This document shows, one piece after another, positions 1 through 8,210 of a stretch of DNA of 12,050 nt. Within the stretch, counting starts at the first letter, position 1, and the number at the start of each line of letters is the position of its first letter. A program made the position numbers and the translations under genes. The notes beneath the pieces are model-generated. The model was not told the origin of the DNA, did no database searches, and saw nothing but the letters and a program-made list of their open reading frames with translations. The stretch comes from an uncultured Bacteroidota bacterium (GTDB taxonomy: Bacteria > Bacteroidota > Bacteroidia > Chitinophagales > Chitinophagaceae), in NCBI GenBank assembly GCA_946479535.1, contig CAMLGP010000026.1, positions 1-12,050 of the forward strand. The letters run 5' to 3'.

Positions 1-614
1 GCAATCCTGTCTTACCCGTTCCATCTACTATTGATACCGGAAGAACAACTTACTGGTTCTCGCAGACGCTCAGAGGATGTGAAAGCCCGAGATTGCCAAT
101 GTTGGTAAGGGTGATAGATACACCCAGATTCGAATTGGGTGATGCATTCATCATTCCCTGTGGAACATTAGGAATAACGCTACAGGTAGTGGCTGAGGAA
201 GAAACTGATTATACCTGGAGCAATGGCAGTCATGCTGTTTCTATTGTTGCTGCAACACGCGGACAATATTCTCTCTACGCAGAGAACATGTGTGGTAACC
301 GTCGTGATACCACAATAGCAGTTGAATGTGAAGACAGATGTGTGAAATTCCCCAATGCATTTACGCCCAATAGCGATGGGCGTAATGATCTTTATAAAGC
401 GGGTTTGAACTGCCCGGTTCCCAGGTATAAGCTTGTTATTTATAATCGTAACGGTGAAGTGGTATATCAAACCAAAGATCCTACTGCAGGATGGGACGGT
501 TATTGGAAAGGGAAACTACAGCCAATGGGAGCTTATGTCTATTATTCCGAATTCTTCGACTTTGTTCTGAAATCTGATTTCACAGAAAAAGGAACATTTG
601 TTCTTTACAGATAG
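1..614 (+). CDS. C-terminal part of a T9SS-sorted (gliding motility-associated, CHU_C type) secreted protein, 5' truncated by window edge
   Basis: The reading frame is open from base 3 with no stop until TAG at 612-614, giving 203 visible residues of a longer protein. The first 30 or so residues resemble the end of an Ig-like repeat common in Bacteroidota adhesins (a TYWFSQTLRGCESPR stretch). A second PKD/Ig-like unit with a Y-x-W motif and a CG pair covers roughly bases 155-330. From about base 339 a CVKFPNAFTPNSDGRNDLY motif opens the gliding motility-associated C-terminal domain (CHU_C, TIGR04131 family), with the usual LVIYNRNGEVVY strand, a GWDG motif and a basic final residue. In this family the domain acts as a type B signal for export by the type IX secretion system and anchoring at the cell surface. 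The function of the mature protein cannot be told from this fragment, and the start lies outside the window. Confidence 0.9.
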   Translation, partial: NPVLPVPSTIDTGRTTYWFSQTLRGCESPRLPMLVRVIDTPRFELGDAFIIPCGTLGITLQVVAEEETDYTWSNGSHAVSIVAATRGQYSLYAENMCGNRRDTTIAVECEDRCVKFPNAFTPNSDGRNDLYKAGLNCPVPRYKLVIYNRNGEVVYQTKDPTAGWDGYWKGKLQPMGAYVYYSEFFDFVLKSDFTEKGTFVLYR

Positions 615-676
615 TTCCGATACATTAATTTTTCGGTTCCCTGAAATTTCGCGATCGGGAGAAAACACCTCCGCCC

Positions 677-697
677 TGGTTCGTGTCTCACGAACCA
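677..697. repeat. Perfect 9-bp inverted repeat with 3-nt loop
   Basis: TGGTTCGTG and CACGAACCA flank the trinucleotide TCT. It lies 62 bp past the stop of the secreted protein gene. It could form a strong RNA hairpin and end that transcript, but no T-run follows on either strand, so a standard intrinsic terminator is not shown. It overlaps the first copy of the 22-bp direct repeat. Confidence 0.6.
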
Positions 698-800
698 TTA
701 CTGCATAAAAGTTCGTATCGTCATGGTTCACTCCTCCGCAGGCGGGGCCTTAAGAATTATTGCGATGTGATTCCTGGGCACCAACCATTACTGCATAAAA
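689..800. repeat. Pair of 22-bp direct repeats (689-710 and 779-800), one mismatch
   Basis: The two copies are 90 bp apart and differ only at the fourth base (g692 versus c782). The shared core is AACCATTACTGCATAAAA. The second copy runs into the T-tract (minus strand) of the terminator behind the small minus-strand gene. An 11-bp piece of it recurs inverted at about 1076-1086, upstream of that gene. The role is unknown. It could be a degraded intergenic repeat element or a duplication scar. Confidence 0.55.
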
Positions 801-826
801 AAACCGGGCACTTTCAGCAACCGGTT
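797..826 (-). terminator. Intrinsic terminator of the 67-residue gene
   Basis: Read on the minus strand, AACCGG, a 13-nt loop and CCGGTT are followed by seven T residues (797-803). It lies 27 bp past the stop codon of the small gene at 853-1056. The stem is only 6 bp, but its GC core and T-run make a plausible rho-independent terminator. Confidence 0.6.
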
Positions 827-852
827 GATTTATTCATTAACACCGCTATTGA

Positions 853-1056
853 TTACCATCCCTGTTTGGCGATACCAGCCTTGATTGCTGCGAGTGCCTT
901 AGCCTCGTTTAACAATGTAGTGAGCTTATTACCCTTGCCATCATGACCCTGAGCCATATAGGCGCCTTTGGCCGTTTTAGTGATCACGGCATCGTGCATG
1001 GGTACGCCTTTCTCTTTGGTTTTTACGTTATAAGCGGTGAGTGTTACTTCAGACAT
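853..1056 (-). CDS. Small conserved-looking hypothetical protein, 67 aa; possible cysteine-less relative of DUF5679
   Basis: The product is a 67-residue basic soluble protein without a signal peptide or membrane segment. The N-terminal 49 residues carry a YxVKxKxK motif at 9-16, a PMHDAV motif at 19-24, a KGAYMAQG motif at 30-37 and a DGKGNK turn at 39-44. The tail (50-67) looks like an alanine-rich helix. The order of motifs recalls the DUF5679 zinc-ribbon family, in which the pattern is YCVKCK, then MKD, then G-x-CPVCGTK; here the cysteine positions seem to be replaced by Asn, Thr, Asp and Gly, so zinc would not be bound. That relation is my inference from pattern memory, not a search. The gene sits behind the gyrB terminator and has its own terminator. 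No clear promoter was found, though a one-mismatch -7 box lies in the gyrB terminator region. Its function is unknown. Confidence 0.72.
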   Translation of the reverse strand: MSEVTLTAYNVKTKEKGVPMHDAVITKTAKGAYMAQGHDGKGNKLTTLLNEAKALAAIKAGIAKQGW

Positions 1057-1136
1057 GGGTATTAGTTTTTGAGTTAGTAATGGTTGAAATTACGGCATTT
1101 AGGGGTTTTCAGGGTCTAAAATTCCTAACAACAATA

Positions 1137-1164
1137 AAATAGCCCCAGAAAACCGGGGCTATTT
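1137..1164 (-). terminator. Intrinsic terminator downstream of gyrB
   Basis: A perfect 10-bp inverted repeat (AAATAGCCCC and GGGGCTATTT, 8-nt loop) lies 24 bp past the gyrB stop. On the minus strand it is followed by a T-rich stretch (TTTTATTGTTG, partly inside the stem). It should separate gyrB from the small gene at 853-1056. Because it is symmetric it could also act on plus-strand transcripts, though no plus-strand gene ends here. Confidence 0.8.
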
Positions 1165-1188
1165 GACTAGTAAACAATATTTTACATA

Positions 1189-3222
<2,034 letters not shown>

Positions 3223-3308
3223 CGAAAAACCCACTGTGTAATGGCTTTTCGAGCCCTATTTTTTGCACTATTTTTTGACCTTTTTAAGGGTAATTTTTAG
3301 TTGGGTTT

Positions 3309-4691
3309 TTAGGCAAAAATATCCCTCGGCTGACCGGTCTCGGGTTCCGGATTTTCACCCGGTGTATAAAAGAATTTATCAAAGTGATAGATCGGCAGAA
3401 ACAGAATTAGTTGGGCAAGTCCAATTACCAGCAGGGCAAAGAACCCGATCAGGTCGTCAATGAGGTACCCGCTGATGAATGTATATACAATAATCGCCGC
3501 CAGGGCCAAAAGGATCACCACTGCGTTTAAATAATAGGCCACCTGGCTATAGATCATCCAGGTAAACAGAAGGCAGGCGATGACCACCGAAATTGCCACA
3601 GTACTGTCTGTATTGGATAACCGGAATACCAGACGCAGGAACATTCCAATGAAAGCTATGACCGAAATCGCAGTTGTACTGCTTGCCGCGAAATTTCCAA
3701 GGCTGGTGACCTTCTCATTATAATTCTGCTCTTTGGTCTGATTGGTTTCCATGAACAGAAAACTCAGGAACCCAATGAAAGGTATAAGGGCCAGCCAGTA
3801 AAGAAATTTTGATTGAACATTATAGCCAATGAAGTATTCCAGCAGCAATTTGCGAAGGTACCAGGCTGTAAACAAAGCAAGGAATAAAGCACCTACTATA
3901 GTCACAAAGCCGATTATAAGCAGGTAAAGCCTGTATCCTTCATTGCTACCGTCATAACCAAATTTGTAAGAAGTGGACTGCCTCAGGATCTTCAAATAAT
4001 TGGCAGTTCCTAAAGCAAGCAGTAATAATGATGTTTTCACCACCCAGAATGATATGAAGCCGTTAAGCCTGCCATACTCATTGCCAAGGTTTAATAAGAG
4101 AGTATTAGGTTTTTTCGAATCGCTACGTAGATAATTCAACAGCTCACAAATGAAGATTACGTAGAAGACTCTTATCGGAATATATAGGATGATGCGTATA
4201 ATATCTCTCCATAGATCGTGTCTGGAACTTATCAGGGAATTTAAACCCAGGATTTGCCCATCATCAAAAGAGCTCATTAATAATATCACCGATGCCAGAA
4301 GGATACCCAAATAAGCGGCTATTATTTTATTCCAGCCAACCTGAAGGCATATAAAAACAGTAAGTGGAACCGGTGCAAGGAAGTAATAAATGATGAGTAA
4401 ATAGCCCGTTCCGGAATAGTTATCACCAGCCACCAGTAAATACCCAATAAAGATCACTTCGCTAATGATAAAGGCTATAAGTAGTTCCTTCCACCTGATA
4501 GTAACAACGCCAATTCCAGCGTAAGCAATTCCGAGGACTAAAAATGAAAGTATAATGGAAGAATAGATCCTGTTGGCCGATTGAAGTGATTCAGATACCC
4601 AGGGAGAAACGTAAACGGATGTAAGCCCAGCTGCTACTGCAATTAGCAGAACCCAATGAATGTTTTTGAGGTAAGCGGTGTTGTTTTTCAT
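3309..4691 (-). CDS. Unrecognised polytopic membrane protein, 460 aa, about 13 membrane segments
   Basis: I do not recognise the family. The protein is almost entirely hydrophobic, with likely membrane helices near residues 11-29, 43-64, 69-88, 97-117, 121-140, 164-187, 211-233, 253-279, 296-314, 338-356, 364-382, 385-409 and 413-435, so it is an integral inner-membrane protein. Soluble loops are short; the longest are at 188-210 (basic, with SDSKK), 234-252 and 315-337 (rich in Asn, Gln and Thr). The last 20 residues form a Pro/Glu-rich hydrophilic tail. I see no conserved catalytic or transporter signature such as Walker, EamA or MFS motifs. The gene follows lpxC-fabZ on the same strand but is separated by a strong palindromic terminator, so co-transcription is doubtful. 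No clean promoter was found in the roughly 60 bp between palindrome and ATG. It could be a transporter, a polymerase- or ligase-like membrane enzyme, or a sensor membrane module; none can be supported. Confidence 0.85.
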   Translation of the reverse strand: MKNNTAYLKNIHWVLLIAVAAGLTSVYVSPWVSESLQSANRIYSSIILSFLVLGIAYAGIGVVTIRWKELLIAFIISEVIFIGYLLVAGDNYSGTGYLLIIYYFLAPVPLTVFICLQVGWNKIIAAYLGILLASVILLMSSFDDGQILGLNSLISSRHDLWRDIIRIILYIPIRVFYVIFICELLNYLRSDSKKPNTLLLNLGNEYGRLNGFISFWVVKTSLLLLALGTANYLKILRQSTSYKFGYDGSNEGYRLYLLIIGFVTIVGALFLALFTAWYLRKLLLEYFIGYNVQSKFLYWLALIPFIGFLSFLFMETNQTKEQNYNEKVTSLGNFAASSTTAISVIAFIGMFLRLVFRLSNTDSTVAISVVIACLLFTWMIYSQVAYYLNAVVILLALAAIIVYTFISGYLIDDLIGFFALLVIGLAQLILFLPIYHFDKFFYTPGENPEPETGQPRDIFA

Positions 4692-4751
4692 AACAAATGA
4701 AATTTTCAGGATAGGAGTTTGGTTTATTTATTGGGCGATGGCTTAAAAGTC

Positions 4752-4789
4752 AAAGCCCGGTTCCAACAGTACTGTTGGAACCGGGCTTT
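4752..4789. terminator. 38-bp perfect palindrome, probable terminator of lpxC-fabZ
   Basis: The two 19-bp arms, starting AAAGCCCGGTTCCAACAGT, are exact reverse complements with no spacer and meet at AGTACT. In RNA from the minus strand it would form a long GC-rich hairpin with a small loop, ending in CTTTGACTTTT. It lies 76 bp past the lpxC-fabZ stop and 60 bp before the membrane protein start, so a terminator for lpxC-fabZ is the simplest reading. The arms are longer and more perfect than a terminator needs. Confidence 0.7.
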
Positions 4790-4864
4790 AAATTAATACC
4801 CGCTATTTTAATATTAAACGTGGTTTTACGCTATTTACCCTATAGATTTCCCTGCATTGCCTGA

Positions 4865-6274
4865 TTAACTCCCGCGTTTGATGATCTGCGCAACAAGATC
4901 ACCTTCCGCACATACTTTATTTCCTACATATACAGTTCCCTTCATTTCGCAAATCCCCCTTCTGATCGGGGCAGATAATTCCATTTTCAACAACATGGTA
5001 TCTCCGGGTCTCACCATTTGCTTGAATTTGGTATTATCAATTTTAATGAAGTAGGTATCATATTGTCCGCCGCCACTCAGATTGATGGCCAGGATTCCAC
5101 CACATTGTGCCAGCGCTTCAATCTGCAATACACCAGGCATTACAGGATTACCGGGGAAGTGCCCCTGGAAGAACCATTCATTAAAAGTAACGTTCTTAAT
5201 TCCTACAATATGTGTATCACTCAACTCAATGATCTTGTCTACCAGCGCAAATGGAAAACGATGTGGTAATGTTTTTTCTATATACTGGTAGTCATAAATA
5301 GGAGGTTGCGTTGGATCATACACAGGAACACCCCTGGTATGCCTGTTCTTTTTAATATACTGTTTGATCTTTTTGGCAAACTCCACATTGGTGCTATGAC
5401 CCGGACGATTGGCAATGATCCTTGTTTTAATGGGATATCCGATCAATGCAAGATCTCCTACAATGTCCAGCAATTTATGCCGTGCCGGCTCATTGGGGAA
5501 ACGCAACTCGAGATTATTGAGATAACCTTCGCTATTTACAACAATATCATCCTTCTTGAAGATCTTCTTTAAGCGCTCCGTTTCTTTTGCATCTACTGGC
5601 TTATCTACCACTACAATTGCATTGTTTACATCACCCCCTTTGATCAGGTTATTATCCAGCAGCATTTCCAGCTCATGCAAAAAGCAGAATGTGCGGCAGG
5701 GTGCGATCTTTTCCTTGAAATCACTGATATGTTTCAGGCCGGCATGCTGGGTACCCAATACCGGAGAATTAAAGTCGATCAGTGTGGTAATCTGGTAATC
5801 CACCGCAGGCATCGCTACCATTTCTACCCGCTTCGTCTCATCATAATGAAATATATTCTGATCAATGCTATACCATACTTTGGCCGCATCCTGTTCTACT
5901 ATTCCTGCTTCTTCAATGATCTGCACAAATGGTTCAGAGCTTCCATCCATGATTGGCATTTCCGGGCCATTGATTTCTATAAGGCAATTATCAATGCCCA
6001 TTCCCACCAATGCAGCCAGCACATGTTCAACCGTACTAACCCTGGCACCATTGGATTCAAGAGTTGTACCGCGACTGGTATCAGTAACCAGGTCACAGTC
6101 CGCCTTTATCATTGGCTTATTGGGAAGGTCAATTCGCTGAAACTGGAACCCAAAACCGGAAGGGGCTGGGTTAAGTGTAAGATCTGCCAGTACTCCCGTA
6201 TGCAAACCGGTACCGGAAATAGTAGCTGCTGATTTCAGTGTGTGTTGTTTATCAGGATTGAATGTTGCGCTCAT
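4865..6274 (-). CDS. lpxC/fabZ: Bifunctional UDP-3-O-acyl-N-acetylglucosamine deacetylase / 3-hydroxyacyl-ACP dehydratase (LpxC-FabZ fusion)
   Basis: The N-terminal part is LpxC, the zinc enzyme of the committed lipid A step. The C-terminal part is FabZ, which dehydrates 3-hydroxyacyl-ACP in fatty acid synthesis; both use 3-hydroxyacyl substrates. Numbered from the longest open frame (ATG at 6316, 483 residues), LpxC shows SGTGLHTG at 34-41, Glu97 and His98 in the VEHVLAAL motif, DGSSEPF at 124-130, zinc ligands His280 and Asp284 in RHKLLDIVGD, and His307. FabZ starts near residue 345 with LPHRFPFALVD and carries His386 in GHFPGNPVMPG and Glu400, 14 residues apart as in FabZ. I chose Met15 (ATG at 6272-6274, 469 residues) because it fits usual LpxC N-termini and because an exact -7 box ends only 5 bp before the upstream ATG. 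The fusion is known in Bacteroidota. Neither lpxD nor lpxA is adjacent. The Met1 start remains possible. Confidence 0.96.
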   Translation of the reverse strand: MSATFNPDKQHTLKSAATISGTGLHTGVLADLTLNPAPSGFGFQFQRIDLPNKPMIKADCDLVTDTSRGTTLESNGARVSTVEHVLAALVGMGIDNCLIEINGPEMPIMDGSSEPFVQIIEEAGIVEQDAAKVWYSIDQNIFHYDETKRVEMVAMPAVDYQITTLIDFNSPVLGTQHAGLKHISDFKEKIAPCRTFCFLHELEMLLDNNLIKGGDVNNAIVVVDKPVDAKETERLKKIFKKDDIVVNSEGYLNNLELRFPNEPARHKLLDIVGDLALIGYPIKTRIIANRPGHSTNVEFAKKIKQYIKKNRHTRGVPVYDPTQPPIYDYQYIEKTLPHRFPFALVDKIIELSDTHIVGIKNVTFNEWFFQGHFPGNPVMPGVLQIEALAQCGGILAINLSGGGQYDTYFIKIDNTKFKQMVRPGDTMLLKMELSAPIRRGICEMKGTVYVGNKVCAEGDLVAQIIKRGS

Positions 6275-6320
6275 AGCGGGAATAGAATAGATATTATTTT
6301 CTGTTGAGGAGGCCATTGGG

Positions 6321-6328
6321 CAAAGATA
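6321..6328 (-). promoter_or_regulatory. Putative -7 promoter element of lpxC-fabZ
   Basis: On the minus strand TATCTTTG matches TAnnTTTG exactly. Transcription would begin within a few bases, at about 6314-6317, on top of the upstream in-frame ATG (6314-6316), leaving a leader of about 40 nt before the ATG at 6272-6274. No convincing -33 box is seen. This element is one of two reasons for preferring the shorter protein. Confidence 0.5.
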
Positions 6329-6336
6329 ATGAAGGG

Positions 6337-6442
6337 AATTTTGAAATCTCGGAATTGGGAAATTTCGAAATGGAGGTATGCGAAGATTGACAAGGCTTTC
6401 AGATACTGGTCACTAATTTCCCAATTTCAAAATTTCAAAATT
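6337..6442. repeat. Imperfect inverted repeat, 28-bp arms (6337-6364 and 6415-6442) around a 50-bp loop
   Basis: Arm 2 matches the reverse complement of arm 1 at 25 of 28 positions by hand alignment; the mismatches fall in the middle. The arms are built of AATTTC/GAAATT units, and each is followed on the plus strand by the same TCGAAATG. The loop at 6365-6414 is ordinary sequence. The layout looks like a small AT-rich palindromic repeat element or miniature mobile relic. A gene regulatory role is also possible, since it sits just upstream of the lpxC-fabZ -7 box. Confidence 0.6.
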
Positions 6443-6703
6443 TCGAAATGTATCTGCTTAGGTCATGATCACCCTAAACCGGGGGGTGGCATAAAAGCCA
6501 CCAGTATTAAAGAAAGGAGGAATATTTTCCCGGATCGCATTCGGGTATAAATAGCAGTGAAATGAACTCATGCCTATTAATAAACCCCTGGTAGTTCCAT
6601 GCTTAAACCCAGATGAGTATAATTCTCGCGAAATAATACTATGGGCAAATATCACAAATACTCTTTTTTATGTTGAATCAGGCGTAAGAGACTAAAGGGG
6701 CGG

Positions 6704-6711
6704 CATTTTTG
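6704..6711 (+). promoter_or_regulatory. Possible weak -7 element of the response regulator gene
   Basis: CATTTTTG differs from TAnnTTTG by one base (C for T at the first position) and lies 25 bp before the ATG at 6737. No -33 box is found at a suitable distance. This is a weak call. Confidence 0.25.
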
Positions 6712-6736
6712 TACGTATATAGAAAAAAGAGAGGCA

Positions 6737-7111
6737 ATGCTTGCAAAAACAGCCATGATCATAGATGATGACGTTGACTTCAGTACCCTGCTTACCAATT
6801 TTCTCGAGAGAAGAAAGATACATGTATTGACAGTTCATACTTTAGCTGAAGCTGAAGATTATCTCGGTTATTTAAAACCTACTATTATATTCCTCGATAA
6901 CAGTTTTCCAGAAGGACTCGGAGTAAATTTTATCCATTGCATCAAGGAAATTGATCCCAAAATAAAAGTAATAATGATGACCGGAGATACTGCCAGCTGG
7001 ATACATGATAAAGCAGTTGCTGAAGGAATAGATTTCTTTCTCCAGAAACCATTGAACTTTCAGAAGATTAACTCTGTGCTGGATGAATTGAATGTTGAAA
7101 AGATCAGCTAG
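6737..7111 (+). CDS. Single-domain response regulator (CheY-like receiver)
   Basis: The 124-residue product is one receiver domain with no output domain. All key positions are present: the acidic triad Asp10-Asp12 after MIID, the phospho-acceptor Asp54 in IIFLDNSFPEG, the switch Thr82 in MMTGD, and Lys104 in LQKPLNF. It should accept a phosphoryl group from a histidine kinase, or relay it to a phosphotransfer protein, in the cytoplasm. No kinase or phosphotransfer protein lies nearby, so it is an orphan and its partner is unknown. The start ATG is preceded by a purine-rich GAGAGG stretch at suitable spacing. The next gene is convergent, with stops only 3 bp apart. Stand-alone receivers act in chemotaxis, phosphorelays and motility; none can be assigned here. 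Confidence 0.95.
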   Translation: MLAKTAMIIDDDVDFSTLLTNFLERRKIHVLTVHTLAEAEDYLGYLKPTIIFLDNSFPEGLGVNFIHCIKEIDPKIKVIMMTGDTASWIHDKAVAEGIDFFLQKPLNFQKINSVLDELNVEKIS

Positions 7112-7114
7112 GTC

Positions 7115-8011
7115 CTATTTCCGGTTTGCAACAATGATCCCTGTAAATACCAGTATCATACTCACAATATGCACATTGGTAAAGTCTTCATTCAATAACA
7201 GTGCAGCCTCTATACTGCTGAAAACCGGGATCAGGTTCCCAAACAGTGCTGTTCGGCCCGCGCCCAAATGACCCACCGCCACATTCCAGCTGAGAAAGGA
7301 AATGACGGATGCCCCCAGTCCAAGAAATAAAATGATCAGTAATAGATTGTAATTCCAGTGAACAGCCGGTGTATGACTTGTTTCCCATAAATAAAAAGGG
7401 GAAAGTACAATTGTGCCTATACAGAACAGGCTAAATAAAAATCCCAGTGAAGAAATATTTGCCGGCTTTGTCTTAACCAGTGTGTTATATACCGCAAAAG
7501 AAGTGGCTGCAAGCAATACCCATCCATCTCCACGGGAGAAATGCAGATTGACCAGGTTTTCCCAGTTTCCCCCAGATAGCAGATATAACACCCCCGCTAT
7601 ACAAAGTACCATACCTCCTATTTTCCAGACACCTAACTGTTCTTTTAAAAAAACGCGGGCGAGAATGACTGCAATAATTGGTGAAGAGCAGGTACCGATC
7701 AGCGCCAGATTAATGGCTGTTGTATAATGCGCTCCTATATAAACAAATGTGTTGAAAAGCGTAATACCTGTGAGTGCGGGCCATATTAAATAGCCCAGCG
7801 ATTTCTTTATAACCGGCCAGTCCTTTCTGAAAGAGCGGAAAGCTATTGGGAATAATACGACTGAAGCAGTTAACCATCTATAAAAGGCAAGACTGACAGG
7901 AGGTAATTGACGGATCACGCCTCTTGCAGCGATGAAATTTCCCGACCAGATAAAAACAGCTAACAGGGCAAGGCTGATACCAGTATAAATATTTTTCTGC
8001 GGTGAAGACAT
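7115..8011 (-). CDS. DMT superfamily (EamA domain) transporter
   Basis: The 298-residue protein has about ten hydrophobic helices arranged as two EamA repeats, near residues 10-146 and 162-295, as in inner-membrane drug/metabolite exporters. The first repeat has the IWSGNFIAARG motif at 21-31, the usual FxR motif (FYRW, 43-46) and FLKEQLG at 121-127. The second repeat ends with the typical NLIPVFSSIEAALLLNE signature at 259-275. Members export amino acids, metabolites or drugs; the substrate here cannot be told. It is convergent with the response regulator, with no room for a separate terminator. A nearly symmetric 15-bp sequence lies 32 bp upstream of the start and may be an operator. Confidence 0.93.
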   Translation of the reverse strand: MSSPQKNIYTGISLALLAVFIWSGNFIAARGVIRQLPPVSLAFYRWLTASVVLFPIAFRSFRKDWPVIKKSLGYLIWPALTGITLFNTFVYIGAHYTTAINLALIGTCSSPIIAVILARVFLKEQLGVWKIGGMVLCIAGVLYLLSGGNWENLVNLHFSRGDGWVLLAATSFAVYNTLVKTKPANISSLGFLFSLFCIGTIVLSPFYLWETSHTPAVHWNYNLLLIILFLGLGASVISFLSWNVAVGHLGAGRTALFGNLIPVFSSIEAALLLNEDFTNVHIVSMILVFTGIIVANRK

Positions 8012-8043
8012 CCGGTGAAATTAGATTTTTTTCAATCATGTGC

Positions 8044-8058
8044 ATACCACTGCGGTAT
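8044..8058. promoter_or_regulatory. Operator-like 15-bp imperfect palindrome upstream of the DMT transporter
   Basis: ATACCACTGCGGTAT is symmetric about its central T except for one pair. It lies 32 bp before the transporter ATG, where a regulator could act. No regulator gene is adjacent and no second copy was noticed, so the function is only suggested by position and symmetry. Confidence 0.3.
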
Positions 8059-8128
8059 TTGATTTTTCTCGTCCATCAATATTCCTAAGGCTGATTCTCG
8101 ATTTAAGGGGTTATTGCCCTTCTGAGTA

Positions 8129-8173
8129 ATTAACCATCAGCTATTATTCATTAGTTAATAGCTGACGGTTAAT
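8129..8173. repeat. Inverted repeat with 18-bp arms and 9-nt loop
   Basis: ATTAACCATCAGCTATTA (8129-8146) and TAATAGCTGACGGTTAAT (8156-8173) pair at 17 of 18 positions. It lies between the divergent starts of the transporter and the lipoprotein, 15 bp upstream of the lipoprotein -7 box. AT-rich AGCTATTA-type repeats of this sort resemble short palindromic repeats scattered between genes. A regulatory site or a transcript end are alternatives. Confidence 0.6.
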
Positions 8174-8187
8174 AGTTTAATGAGATG

Positions 8188-8195
8188 TACATTTG
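8188..8195 (+). promoter_or_regulatory. Putative -7 promoter element of the haem lipoprotein gene
   Basis: TACATTTG matches TAnnTTTG exactly and ends 15 bp before the ATG at 8211, implying a leader of about 10 nt. It overlaps the in-frame TTG at 8193, so that codon cannot be the start if this promoter is used. No clear -33 box is seen. Confidence 0.5.
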
Positions 8196-8210
8196 TCAAA
8201 AGACCCTGTC

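Larger units (their letters stand above)
6317..6736. other. Non-coding spacer between lpxC-fabZ and the response regulator
   Basis: These 420 bp lie between divergent genes. They hold the lpxC-fabZ -7 box, the imperfect inverted repeat at 6337-6442, and a small GGTGGC/GCCACC hairpin with a 6-nt loop at 6485-6502 without a T-run. Further right is a possible weak -7 box for the response regulator at 6704-6711. I see no RNA gene. A 65-codon minus-strand frame at 6458-6655 has no protein-like character. Confidence 0.6.

Noticed and set aside
683..946. 87-codon plus-strand frame
   Set aside because: It crosses the repeats and the terminator and runs antisense into the small gene, whose own frame is protein-like.
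5675..6232. 185-codon plus-strand frame antisense to lpxC-fabZ
   Set aside because: It is a shadow of a well-conserved gene on the other strand, with no recognisable motifs.
6485..6502. GGTGGC/GCCACC hairpin considered as a terminator
   Set aside because: No T-run follows on either strand and no gene ends nearby.
6515..6520. AGGAGG resembling a Shine-Dalgarno site
   Set aside because: No start codon with a usable frame lies at proper spacing downstream.
6458..6655. 65-codon minus-strand open frame in the spacer
   Set aside because: No protein-like pattern, no start signals, and it overlaps repeat sequence in a region that looks non-coding.
8193..8210. TTG start giving six extra N-terminal residues on the haem lipoprotein
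   Set aside because: It overlaps an exact -7 promoter box, and the signal peptide with lipobox fits the ATG at 8211.
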